Source: Pseudarthrobacter sp. ATCC 49987 (GTDB lineage Bacteria > Actinomycetota > Actinomycetes > Actinomycetales > Micrococcaceae). From it: a DNA stretch of 64,000 nucleotides. Both the position numbers and the translations under genes were made by a program. The stretch lies in contig NZ_JAABNS010000001.1 in the NCBI RefSeq assembly GCF_009928425.1, forward strand, positions 1,302,001-1,366,000, read 5' to 3'. Every line of letters starts with the position of its first letter. Position 1 is the first letter of the stretch. Shown piece after piece: positions 7,885 to 16,059 of the stretch. The notes below the pieces were generated by a model. That model was given only the letters and a program-made list of their open reading frames with translations, had not been told where the DNA came from and did no database searches.

Positions 7885-8810
7885 GCCTGTCCTTCCAATT
7901 CTGCGAATAGGGCCAGGGCGGCGGACAAGTCGTCCGGGGTCTTGACGGTCACGGTCTTGACGCCCGGCATGCCGCGCTTCGCGAGTCCGGCGAGGGTTCC
8001 GGCCGGAGCCAGTTCAATCACGCCGGTCACGCCGCGCTTCACGAGCGTTTCCATGCACAGGTCCCAGCGGACCGGGCGGGATACCTGGGCGATCAGGCTT
8101 TCGACGGCGGCGGCACCATCGGTGACTTCCGCGCCGTCGAAGTTGGAGAGCAGGGGGACCTGCGGGTTCCGCGGGTGCAGCGAGGGCCGGAGGGCCCGGA
8201 GCGCCGCGACGGCGGGGGACATGTGCGAGGTGTGGAATGCCCCGGCGACCTTGAGCGGGATGACGCGGGCCTTGGCCGGCGGGTTCTCCGCGAGGGCCTT
8301 GAGCTGGTCCAGGGTTCCGGCCGCGACGGTCTGGCCGGCGCCGTTGACGTTGGCTGCCGTGGCGCCGCAGGCCTCGATCGCGGCCAGGACCTCGGCCGGG
8401 TCGCCGCCCACAACGGCGCTCATGCCGGTGGGCGTGGCTGCGGCGGCGGCTGCCATGCCGTTGGCGCGTTCGCGGACGAACGTCATGGCTTCGGTTTCGG
8501 TGAGCACGCCGGCCAGGGCGGACGCTGTGATCTCCCCGACGGAGTGGCCGGCAAGGATGACCGGCAGGGTGCCCAGTTCGACGTCGAACAGCGACTGAGC
8601 GGCCACCAGTCCGGCGGCGACGATCAGCGGCTGCGCAACAGCAGTGTCCTTGATGGTCTCTTCATCGGAGGTGGTGCCGTGAGCGGTGAGGTCGACCCCT
8701 GCGATTTCGCTGAGGGCGGCCAGATGGCCTGCGACGGGCGGCAGTTCCAGCCAAGGGGCCAAAAAACCGGGGGTCTGGGAGCCCTGTCCAGGGCAGACGA
8801 TTGCAAGCAC
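7881..8810 (-). CDS. fabD: Malonyl-CoA:ACP transacylase (FabD)
   Basis: FabD moves malonyl from CoA to ACP. The enzyme has the G-Q-G-S-Q oxyanion motif at its N-terminus, nucleophile Ser90 in A-G-H-S-V-G-E and a catalytic His (H193) in A-F-H-T-S-H. I chose GTG 8810 (309 aa) because G-G-A-A-A-G lies about 8 nt upstream and the conserved sequence begins right there; an ATG at 8867 would add 19 unconserved residues. It is the first gene of the fabD-fabH-acpP-fabF cluster. A dyad that also occurs before the upstream regulator lies 65 bp before the start. Confidence 0.94.
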   Translation of the reverse strand: MLAIVCPGQGSQTPGFLAPWLELPPVAGHLAALSEIAGVDLTAHGTTSDEETIKDTAVAQPLIVAAGLVAAQSLFDVELGTLPVILAGHSVGEITASALAGVLTETEAMTFVRERANGMAAAAAATPTGMSAVVGGDPAEVLAAIEACGATAANVNGAGQTVAAGTLDQLKALAENPPAKARVIPLKVAGAFHTSHMSPAVAALRALRPSLHPRNPQVPLLSNFDGAEVTDGAAAVESLIAQVSRPVRWDLCMETLVKRGVTGVIELAPAGTLAGLAKRGMPGVKTVTVKTPDDLSAALALFAELEGQA

Positions 8811-8875
8811 GTATCCAGCTTTCCAAACTACGGCGTGATTATCGGTGCATTCATGCACCAAGCTCACAGGGTCAC

Positions 8876-8893
8876 TTTGTAGGAAGTCTACAA
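8876..8893. promoter_or_regulatory. Putative FasR operator upstream of fabD
   Basis: TTTGTAGGAAGTCTACAA contains a perfect dyad TTGTAG-N5-CTACAA. An 18-bp sequence agreeing at 15 positions lies before the regulator gene at 10178-10195. Sharing between regulator and target promoters suggests a common operator (inference). Confidence 0.55.
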
Positions 8894-8897
8894 CTGC

Positions 8898-10142
8898 TCA
8901 GGCGTTGTTACGCGACGGTTGCCGTTCCGCGGCGGGCTTCGGCGGGGCCGCCAGACGGCCAACGACAAGGGCCGTCTGGAGTACAAAAGCCTCCCGGGGC
9001 AACAGCGGGTCCCAGCCCGTGACGTCGCAGACGCGCTTGAGCCGGTAGCGCACGGTGTTGGCATGGACGAAGAGTTCACGGGCCGTGGCCTCGAGCGAAT
9101 GGCCCAGTTCCAGGTACGTCCCGAGCGTCTCCACCAGGCCATTGGACGCCGCGAGCAGGGGCCGGTAGATGTTCTTGACGAGGGAGCGCCGGGCGGCGTC
9201 GTCGCCGGAGATCACCCGCTCCGGCAGGAGGTCATCGGCGGCGACCGGGCGCGGCGCGGCGGGCCAAGCGCGGGCAGCAGTCAGCCCCGCGAAGGCTGAC
9301 TGGGCCGAGCTGCTGGCCTCCAGCAGGGAGCCCGCTTCGGCGCCGTAGACCACCGGACCGGGGGCGAAGAGTTCGGCGAGTTTCAGGTATGCGGTCTCCC
9401 GGTCGTGGACCCCGCCGAGGATGAGGATGAGCCGGTCGCCCTGGATTCCGACGAGGGCGTCTTCGGCAAAACGCCCGGCCGTGCGGCGCAGTTCGCTGAC
9501 GTAGCTGGCATTCGGTTCGGACGGGGTATTGCCCACCATGACGGTGAAGCGCTCCTGCGCCTTCCAGCCCAGGGCAGCAATCCGGGACCGCAGGGCATCG
9601 GTGTTTTCACCGCGCAGGATGGCGTCCACAATGAGCGCTTCCAGCCGGGTGTCCCACGATCCGCGGGTTTCGGCAGCGCGGGCGTAGACATCGGCCGCCG
9701 CGAACGCCACCTCGCGGGAGTACCGCAGTACCGCCTCGCGCAGCGCGCCCTGGTCCGCCTCCGGGGCGATCACGGGCACCTGGTCCTCGACCACTTCCAC
9801 CACGATCCGGATCAGCTGGAGAGCCTTTTGCAGGCTGATGGAGCGGGTGAGTTCGGTGGGAGCGGTGCCGAAAACGTCGGACAGGATCCACGACGGCGAA
9901 CTGGGCCGCTCGTACCACGTGACGAAGGCGGCGATGCCGTTCTGGGCCACCATGCCCAGGGCCGAGCGTTCGTCGGAGTTCAGCCGGCTGTACCACGGCA
10001 GGGACTTCTCCAGCTGGCGGAGCGTCGTCGTGGAGAGCTGGCCCACGCTCGCCCGCAGTTTCTTGAGCGTCTCGACCTTCTCCGGAGGCACCGCCCTCGA
10101 AGCGGGCTTGCGTTTTGCGGGAGTGGTGATCGGCTCGGCCAT
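8898..10142 (-). CDS. FasR-like PucR/CdaR-type transcriptional regulator
   Basis: Streptomyces FasR, a regulator of this architecture encoded directly upstream of fabD, activates the fab operon; this gene has the same position and a similar sequence. The N-terminal two thirds form the GGDEF-like/PucR region. The C-terminal ~60 residues hold the PucR helix-turn-helix (G-H-S-L-E-A-T-A-R-E-L-F-V-H-A-N-T-V-R-Y-R). The start is uncertain: ATG 10142 (M-A-E-P) gives 414 aa and ATG 10178 gives 426; neither has a clear ribosome site, so a leaderless message is possible. The putative operator at 10178-10195 would imply autoregulation. Confidence 0.85.
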   Translation of the reverse strand: MAEPITTPAKRKPASRAVPPEKVETLKKLRASVGQLSTTTLRQLEKSLPWYSRLNSDERSALGMVAQNGIAAFVTWYERPSSPSWILSDVFGTAPTELTRSISLQKALQLIRIVVEVVEDQVPVIAPEADQGALREAVLRYSREVAFAAADVYARAAETRGSWDTRLEALIVDAILRGENTDALRSRIAALGWKAQERFTVMVGNTPSEPNASYVSELRRTAGRFAEDALVGIQGDRLILILGGVHDRETAYLKLAELFAPGPVVYGAEAGSLLEASSSAQSAFAGLTAARAWPAAPRPVAADDLLPERVISGDDAARRSLVKNIYRPLLAASNGLVETLGTYLELGHSLEATARELFVHANTVRYRLKRVCDVTGWDPLLPREAFVLQTALVVGRLAAPPKPAAERQPSRNNA

Positions 10143-10177
10143 GCATCGAGCATACGGGGACTGCGGCCCAAGCTCCA

Positions 10178-10195
10178 TTTGTGCGAAGGCTACAA
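10178..10195. promoter_or_regulatory. Putative FasR operator upstream of fasR
   Basis: TTTGTGCGAAGGCTACAA matches the dyad upstream of fabD at 15 of 18 positions; its right half-site CTACAA is unchanged and its left half-site is degenerate. It touches or precedes the alternative starts of the regulator gene, which fits autoregulation. Confidence 0.5.
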
Positions 10196-10204
10196 GGCAC
10201 CATG

Positions 10205-10243
10205 TGCTGGATCACAGTGCTGGATCACAGTGCCAGATCACAG
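10205..10243. repeat. Three tandem 13-bp repeats
   Basis: TGCTGGATCACAG occurs at 10205-10217 and 10218-10230, then once more with two changes at 10231-10243. The array lies just upstream of the fasR promoter and downstream of the aceE terminator. Helical-phase spacing is not exact (13 bp). A protein-binding array or simple tandem duplication are both possible. Confidence 0.7.
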
Positions 10244-10253
10244 CGCCTTAACG

Positions 10254-10293
10254 ACGACGGCGGCCCCCGCCTTCCGGTGGGGACCGCCGTCGT
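10254..10293 (-). terminator. Terminator of aceE
   Basis: Arms ACGACGGCGG (10254-10263) and CCGCCGTCGT (10284-10293) are extended inward by a C-rich/G-rich stem with one mismatch and one wobble around a TTCC loop. It begins 18 bp past the aceE stop. Confidence 0.75.
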
Positions 10294-10310
10294 ACGGTGC
10301 TGGACTGACC

Positions 10311-13064
10311 CTAGGAGTCGCCGCCCGCGTTGCCGGTGGTGCCGGCGTTGACGTTATGCAGGCGGTACTTCTCGATGGCCTGGGCCGGAGCCTGGGCATC
10401 CACCTCGCCACGGCGGGCCAGCATCTGCAGGGAACGGACAACCACGGAGTGGATGTCGTTCTTGAAGAAGCGGCGCGCTGCGGCGCGGGTGTCGGAGAAT
10501 CCGAAGCCGTCTGCCCCGAGCGAGGCGAACTCGTTCGGGATGAACTGGCGGATCTGGTCCGGCACGGCCTTCATGTAGTCGGTGACCGCCACAATCGGAC
10601 CGGTGGCGCCGGCGAGCTGTTCGGTGACGAACGGGACACGGGCGGGCTGGCCGGGGTTGAGGAAGGCTTCTTCCTCGGCGGCCATGGCGTCGCGGCGCAG
10701 CTCGCTCCAGGACGTCACGGACCACACATCGGCCGAGACGCCCCAGTCCTCGGCGAGGACCCGCTGGGCCTCGAGGGCCCAGGGAACAGACACACCGGAG
10801 GCAAGGATCTGCGTGCGCGGGCCGTCGATCTTGGCCGGTGCCAGCAGGTAGATGCCCTTGATGATGCCCTCGACGTCCATTTCCGCCGGCGCTGCAGGCT
10901 GGGAGATCGGCTCGTTGTAGACGGTGATGTAGTACATCACGTTCCGCGACGGGTCGTTGTCCGCCAGGCCCGGACCATACATACGGGTGAGGCCGTCGCG
11001 CATGATCACGCCGATCTCGTAGCCGTATGCCGGGTCGTAGGTGACGACGGCCGGGTTGGTCGCGGCCAGGATGGGGGAGTGTCCGTCGGCGTGCTGCAGG
11101 CCTTCACCGGTGAGGGTGGTGCGGCCGGCGGTGGCGCCGATGATGAACCCGCGGGTCATCTGGTCCGCGGCGGCCCAGAACGAATCGCCGGTGCGCTGGA
11201 AACCGAACATCGAGTAGAACACGTAGATCGGGATCAGCGGCTCGCCGTGCGTGGCGTAGGACGTACCCGCAGCGGTGAAGGCCGCCACCGAGCCGGCCTC
11301 GTTGATGCCGGCGTGCACGATCTGGCCGGAGATGGACTCCTTGTACGCCAGGACGAGCTCGCGGTCCACGGACAGGTAGTTCTGGCCGTTGGGGTTGTAG
11401 ATCTTGGCCGTCGGGAAGAACGCGTCCATGCCGAACGTGCGCGCCTCGTCCGGGATGATCGGAACGATCCGCTGGCCGAACTCCTTGTCCCGCATGAGGT
11501 CCTTGAGCAGGCGGACGAAGGCCATGGTGGTGGCTGCCAGCTGCTTGCCGGAGCCGCGGTTGGCGACTTCGTAGACCTTGTCCTCCGGGAGGGTGACCTC
11601 ACTGTGCTTGGAGCGGCGTTCGGGGACGAATCCGCCGAGGGAGCGGCGGCGTTCCATGAGGTACTGGATCTCGGGGGAGTCCATGCCTGGGTGGTAGTAC
11701 GGGGGACGGTAGAGGTCCGCTTCGAGCTGGTCGTCCGTGATGGGAATGCGCAGGTGGTCGCGGAAGGCTTTCAGATCCGCGAGGGTGAGCTTCTTCATCT
11801 GGTGGGTCGCGTTGCGGCCCTCGAAGTGGGTGCCCAGGCCGTAGCCCTTGACGGTGTGCGCGAGGATGACGGTGGGCTTGCCCTTGAACTCGGTCGCGGC
11901 TTTGTACGCGGCGTAGACCTTGTTGTAGTCGTGGCCGCCGCGCTTGAGGTTCCAGATCTGGTCGTCGGTGAGGTCCTGGACCATCTCCTTGGTCTGCGGG
12001 GTCTGCCCGAAGAAGTGCTCTCGGACGAACGCGCCGGACTCGGCCTTGTAGGTCTGGTAATCGCCGTCGACGGTTTCGTTCATGATCTTGACGAGTGAGC
12101 CGTCCTCGTCCTTGGCCAGCAGGTCATCCCACTCCCGGCCCCAGACGACCTTGATGACGTTCCAGCCCGCGCCGCGGAAGAACGCCTCAAGTTCCTGCAT
12201 GATCTTGCCGTTGCCGCGGACGGGTCCGTCAAGGCGCTGGAGGTTGCAGTTGATCACGAAGTTGAGGTTGTCCAGCTTGTCGTTCGCGGCGAGCTGGAGC
12301 AGGCCGCGGGACTCGGGCTCGTCCATTTCGCCGTCGCCCAGGAACGCCCAGACCTGCTGGTCGGACGTGTCCTTGATGCCGCGGTTGTGCAGGTAGCGGT
12401 TGGACTGTGCCTGGTAGATCGCGTTCATCGGCCCGATGCCCATCGAGACCGTGGGGAATTCCCAGAACTCCGGCATCAGCCGCGGGTGCGGGTAGGAGGA
12501 CAGTGCGTGGCCCTCCTTGGACTTCTCCTGCCGGAACCCGTCCAGGTCCTCCTCGGAGAGCCGGCCTTCCATGAAGGCCCGGGCGTACATGCCGGGGGAG
12601 GCGTGGCCCTGGAAGAAGACCTGGTCCCCGCCGCCGGGGTGGTCCTTGCCGCGGAAGAAGTGGTTGAAACCGACCTCGTAGAGCGTTGCGGCACCGGCGT
12701 AGGTGGAGATGTGTCCGCCGACGCCGATATCGGCCCGCTGCGCCCGGTGCACCATGACCGCGGCGTTCCAGCGCAGCCACGCCCGGTACTTGCGTTCAAT
12801 CTCCTCGTCGCCGGGGAATGGCGCTTCCTGGTCCACCGGGATCGTGTTGACGTAGTCCGTGGTGGTGACCATCGGAACACCCACGCTCTGCGCGCCAGCC
12901 CGCTGGAGCAGGCTGCGCATTATGTACTGGGCACGCTCAGTGCCCTGTTCCTGAATCAGCGTATCCAGGGACTCCAGCCACTCGGCGGTCTCTTCCGGAT
13001 CACGATCAGGCAGCTGGTTAGTCAACCCGCTGAGGATATGGGAGGTCTCTTCTCCTGCAGCCAC
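10311..13064 (-). CDS. aceE: Pyruvate dehydrogenase E1 component (AceE, homodimeric)
   Basis: This ThDP-dependent decarboxylase of the pyruvate dehydrogenase complex makes the acetyl groups used by the neighbouring fatty-acid genes. The ThDP motif starts at the G-D-G-E-M-D-E-P segment, in the first half; the transketolase-like pyrimidine domain and C-terminal domain follow. I chose GTG 13064 (917 aa) because A-G-A-G-A-G-G precedes it and actinobacterial homologues begin at this A-A-G-E-E-T segment; upstream ATGs would add up to 64 unconserved residues. Length is normal for the homodimeric type. It is transcribed toward fasR but has its own terminator. Confidence 0.96.
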   Translation of the reverse strand: MAAGEETSHILSGLTNQLPDRDPEETAEWLESLDTLIQEQGTERAQYIMRSLLQRAGAQSVGVPMVTTTDYVNTIPVDQEAPFPGDEEIERKYRAWLRWNAAVMVHRAQRADIGVGGHISTYAGAATLYEVGFNHFFRGKDHPGGGDQVFFQGHASPGMYARAFMEGRLSEEDLDGFRQEKSKEGHALSSYPHPRLMPEFWEFPTVSMGIGPMNAIYQAQSNRYLHNRGIKDTSDQQVWAFLGDGEMDEPESRGLLQLAANDKLDNLNFVINCNLQRLDGPVRGNGKIMQELEAFFRGAGWNVIKVVWGREWDDLLAKDEDGSLVKIMNETVDGDYQTYKAESGAFVREHFFGQTPQTKEMVQDLTDDQIWNLKRGGHDYNKVYAAYKAATEFKGKPTVILAHTVKGYGLGTHFEGRNATHQMKKLTLADLKAFRDHLRIPITDDQLEADLYRPPYYHPGMDSPEIQYLMERRRSLGGFVPERRSKHSEVTLPEDKVYEVANRGSGKQLAATTMAFVRLLKDLMRDKEFGQRIVPIIPDEARTFGMDAFFPTAKIYNPNGQNYLSVDRELVLAYKESISGQIVHAGINEAGSVAAFTAAGTSYATHGEPLIPIYVFYSMFGFQRTGDSFWAAADQMTRGFIIGATAGRTTLTGEGLQHADGHSPILAATNPAVVTYDPAYGYEIGVIMRDGLTRMYGPGLADNDPSRNVMYYITVYNEPISQPAAPAEMDVEGIIKGIYLLAPAKIDGPRTQILASGVSVPWALEAQRVLAEDWGVSADVWSVTSWSELRRDAMAAEEEAFLNPGQPARVPFVTEQLAGATGPIVAVTDYMKAVPDQIRQFIPNEFASLGADGFGFSDTRAAARRFFKNDIHSVVVRSLQMLARRGEVDAQAPAQAIEKYRLHNVNAGTTGNAGGDS

Positions 13065-13488
13065 GTCCAACCTCTCTTTGAGCGCATTCATCGGCGCCCT
13101 CAGCTCCGGCAGGGTAACTGCCTGGCGTGAACGCGACGTGTGCGACATATCGGTTACAACTGCCCGGTCATGTGCGCCGGGCAAGGTCCAAGCACAACTA
13201 TGCCCGCCTTCGTCAGCGGGGCGTCCGCCCTCGCGGGCGTAGTCGTCATCAGCCACTCTAGCTGTGACGGCTCGGGGATGCGTAGCTGTCGCATGGGGTC
13301 CCGGTCGTATTTGACCGGCATACTGGTTGTGTGACGACGTGCCGCCTGGCGGCGCCCGGAACCCCGTGTGTGACGCAGAATATGGCGGATCGCGGGGCCA
13401 ACAGCTTGAAGCGCAGGCGCAAAGGGTGTTGGCTTGGAGTAATGGAAATCACTAGAGCTATTGAAAACACCAAGCATAGGAGCAACAC
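13065..13488. other. Divergent intergenic region between aceE and the DUF3052 gene
   Basis: About 420 bp holding both promoters. I see G-C-C-C-G-G/C-C-G-G-G-C arms near 13164-13184 and an AT-rich tract around 13438-13470 that probably carries the rightward promoter. No gene is evident. Confidence 0.4.
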
Positions 13489-13908
13489 GTGAGCGAGGCC
13501 GACGCCGCCACTTCGGTAAATGTGGCGGAAAAACTGGGTTTCAAAACCGGGGACCTGATTCAGGAATTCGGTTATGACGATGATGTCGACTTCGATTTGC
13601 GCGACGACATCGAAGATCTCACCGGCTCGGAACTCTTCGATGAGGACGATCACGAAGTCGTCGATTCCGTGATTCTTTGGTGGCGGTCCGACGACGGCGA
13701 CCTCGTGGACACGCTGGTCGGCTCGCGGACCACCCTGACCGAGGGCGGCGTTGTCTGGGTGCTGACCCCGAAGTCCGGCCGCGTGGGCTACGTTTCACCG
13801 GCCGACATCCAGGATGCCGCCCCCACCGCCGGCCTGCACTACACCACCTCCGCAGGCGTCTCCAAGGACTGGAGCGCCACCCGCCTGGTCACACGGAAGA
13901 ACAAGTGA
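13489..13908 (+). CDS. DUF3052 family protein
   Basis: A 139-residue acidic protein of a family with unknown function found in actinobacteria, recognised from the A-E-K-L-G-F-K-x-G-D-x-I-Q-E-F-G-Y-D-D-D-V-D start. There are no membrane segments. The GTG start has A-G-G-A-G nine nt upstream. Its stop overlaps the next GTG by four bases, so it is translationally coupled to the peroxiredoxin gene; the pair is probably co-regulated from the aceE-divergent promoter. Confidence 0.82.
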   Translation: MSEADAATSVNVAEKLGFKTGDLIQEFGYDDDVDFDLRDDIEDLTGSELFDEDDHEVVDSVILWWRSDDGDLVDTLVGSRTTLTEGGVVWVLTPKSGRVGYVSPADIQDAAPTAGLHYTTSAGVSKDWSATRLVTRKNK

Positions 13909-14423
13909 CCCAAACCGGAGCGGTTGGCACCATAGCGGAACAGCGACTTGACGCCCGGGACGTGCCCGCCGTCGGCGAGGCAGCCCCGGACTTCGAGCTG
14001 CTGAACCAGTTCGGCGAACCCGTAAGGCTCGCGGAACTTCGCGGCCGCAACGTCGTCCTCGTGTTCTTCCCGTTCGCTTTCTCCGGCATCTGCACTGGGG
14101 AGCTGTGCGAACTCCGGGACAACCTGGCGCTGTTCGAGGACGCCGACACCACCGTCCTGGGCATCTCCGTGGACAGCAAGTTCGTCCAGCGGGCCTACGC
14201 GGAGAAGGAAGGCTACTCCTTCGACCTGCTGGCCGATTTCTGGCCGCACGGGGCCGTGGCAGGGCGGTACGGCGTTTTTGACCCCGACAGCGGGATGGCC
14301 AAGCGCGGCACCTTCATCATCGACGCGAGCGGAATCGTGCGCTACGTGGTGGTGAACCCCCGCGGCCAGGCCCGGGACTTCGCCGACTACCGCGCCGCCC
14401 TGGCGGGACTCGTCGGGAACTGA
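13905..14423 (+). CDS. ahpE: AhpE-like peroxiredoxin
   Basis: A thiol peroxidase that should reduce H2O2, peroxynitrite or organic peroxides in the cytoplasm. The 172-residue thioredoxin fold has peroxidatic Cys63 in F-S-G-I-C-T-G-E and the S-D/A-D-F-W-P-H-G-A-V segment shared with Mycobacterium AhpE. A second cysteine, Cys68, lies five residues later, as in BCP-type enzymes, so a two-Cys cycle is possible although AhpE is called 1-Cys. The GTG start overlaps the DUF3052 stop by 4 bp. Confidence 0.88.
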   Translation: MTQTGAVGTIAEQRLDARDVPAVGEAAPDFELLNQFGEPVRLAELRGRNVVLVFFPFAFSGICTGELCELRDNLALFEDADTTVLGISVDSKFVQRAYAEKEGYSFDLLADFWPHGAVAGRYGVFDPDSGMAKRGTFIIDASGIVRYVVVNPRGQARDFADYRAALAGLVGN

Positions 14424-14427
14424 GACC

Positions 14428-15348
14428 GTGCGGACGCGGCGGCCCGGGATCGGCATGACTGGATTTGCCAGCCTGCCCCCGGTCCCCGCCGCCGTACCGG
14501 CCCGTGACGAGCTTGAAGTCCTGCAGGAAATCCACCGCGTCCTCGCGGGCGGGCGCTTCGCCCTGCTGACGGGTGCCGGGCTGAGCACGGATTCCGGCAT
14601 CCCCGATTACCGCGGACCGGGCGCCGCACCCCGGGCTCCCATGACGTACCAGGAATTCATCGGCGAAGCGGACAACCGGCGCCGCTACTGGGCCCGCAAC
14701 CACATCGGCTGGTCCCATCTGCGCCGGGCCGACCCCAATGACGGCCACGCCGCCGTCGCCCGGCTGGAACACCGCGGTCTTCTCACGGGACTCATCACCC
14801 AGAACGTGGACCGGCTCCATGAGGACGCCGGCAGCGTCAACGTGGTGGACCTGCACGGCCGGTTCGACCAGGTGGTCTGCCTTGCCTGCCACCGGCGTTA
14901 CAGCCGAACGCTGCTGGCGGGGGTGCTGACGGAGCTCAACCCCGGCTTCCTGGAGCGGGCACTGGCCGCCGGTGCGGTCGAAATGGCCCCGGACGCCGAC
15001 GCGACGGTCGAGGACGCCGACCTGATCGAGAGTTTTGTCGTGGCCCACTGCCCGGCCTGCGGCGGCACACTCAAACCCGACTTCGTCTACTTCGGCGAGA
15101 ACGTGCCCAAGGACCGGGTCGAGCGCTCCTATGCCATGGTGGACGAGGCCGCTGCCCTCCTGGTCGCCGGCTCCTCGCTGACGGTAATGAGCGGGCTGCG
15201 GTTTGCCCGGCACGCGGCCAAGCACGGAAAGCCCGTTGTCATCATCAACCGGGGCCAGACCCGCGGGGATGACCTCGCCACCATCAAGCTCGACGCCGGG
15301 GTCAGCGAAGCGCTCACCTGGCTCGCTGCCGAACTGCCCCCGCTTTGA
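14428..15348 (+). CDS. Sir2-family NAD-dependent protein deacylase
   Basis: This enzyme removes acyl groups from lysine using NAD. Counting from the GTG at 14428, it shows [15 protein letters not shown] (about 48-63), the T-Q-N-V-D segment, catalytic His143 in L-H-G and a zinc site of Cys151/Cys154 and Cys208/Cys211, followed by G-S-S-L-T-V. The start is uncertain: GTG 14428 gives 306 aa, and ATG 14455 would remove nine residues. It starts four bases after ahpE, so it probably shares its message. A tRNA-Val gene follows. Confidence 0.92.
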   Translation: MRTRRPGIGMTGFASLPPVPAAVPARDELEVLQEIHRVLAGGRFALLTGAGLSTDSGIPDYRGPGAAPRAPMTYQEFIGEADNRRRYWARNHIGWSHLRRADPNDGHAAVARLEHRGLLTGLITQNVDRLHEDAGSVNVVDLHGRFDQVVCLACHRRYSRTLLAGVLTELNPGFLERALAAGAVEMAPDADATVEDADLIESFVVAHCPACGGTLKPDFVYFGENVPKDRVERSYAMVDEAAALLVAGSSLTVMSGLRFARHAAKHGKPVVIINRGQTRGDDLATIKLDAGVSEALTWLAAELPPL

Positions 15349-15439
15349 GAGGCGACAGGTCCGATTGGCGCTCCGCCGGGTTCATCCGGTACAGTAACTG
15401 TTCGTTGGTTGAAGCGCGGAAGCGTGAAAACAGCGGTTT

Positions 15440-15515
15440 GGGTCTTTAGCTCAGCTGGTAGAGCGCCACGTTTACACCGTGGATGTCATCGGTTCGATCC
15501 CGGTAGGACCCACCA
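15440..15515 (+). tRNA. tRNA-Val (UAC)
   Basis: Cloverleaf with acceptor GGGTCTT/AGGACCC, D-arm GCTC...GAGC, anticodon stem CCACG/CGTGG around loop TTTACAC (anticodon TAC) and T-arm ATCGG/CCGGT. Discriminator A at 15512 is followed by an encoded CCA. Confidence 0.95.
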
Positions 15516-15601
15516 CGCAAAACCCCGTCAGTGCAGGCCCAGCGGCAGCATGGCGGGGTTTCTTGTGTGCTCGGAACGAAATGGTCAGACAACCCGGGAC
15601 G

Positions 15602-16019
15602 GGCTTATAGGACAAAACGTGTGTCAATCCCCGGCGTGCCGGTCGCGTCCTGCCTGGACCCTAAGCAAGCGGACTCGGGCGCGCCCCTGGTTTCGCCCGT
15701 CATGGGCGGTCCTGGGGCACTTTGACACGGACACGCCGCAAACATCGGACCTTAAGGGCCGGAATCGTGTTCAAAGGCGCCCCGGACGGCGAATGGCGCC
15801 GTCCACCCTAACGCTCGCCCCGCAAGCCAGGAACCGGCACCGGGGCTGGGCCGCAACGGTCTGCCCGTTTCGGCCCAGCGTTCGGCCGCACACCAGACAT
15901 TCCAGAGATACACGAGCACCCCAGCCACCATAAGCTTTCAAAGCTTAGCTACCCCGGATCTCCCCCCGCCGCCACTGGGAAGCAGGCACATTCCATACAC
16001 ACGTTTTGTCCTAATAGAC
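15602..16019. repeat. MITE-like unit with 17-bp perfect terminal inverted repeats
   Basis: TAGGACAAAACGTGTGT at 15608-15624 is repeated in exact inverse orientation at 15997-16013, and weaker similarity extends about 6 bp further outward on both sides. The 372-bp interior has no gene. It contains a 17-bp palindrome (TAAGCTTT C AAAGCTTA, 15931-15947). The unit lies between tRNA-Val and the DUF222/HNH gene, with the right repeat 46 bp before that gene. I see no clear target duplication. A transposase-less element is the likeliest reading. Confidence 0.6.
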
Positions 16020-16059
16020 CTCGCTTGGAAGTGTCAGACCCCCAAAGTAGTGTGGGTTT

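Noticed and set aside
9405..12098. Plus-strand 897-codon frame opposite fasR and aceE
   Set aside because: Exactly antisense to two well-supported genes. Long antisense frames are common in high-GC DNA because stops are rare.
15409..15933. Plus-strand 174-codon frame
   Set aside because: It reads through tRNA-Val and the inverted-repeat unit; no ribosome site, and the product looks like random high-GC translation.
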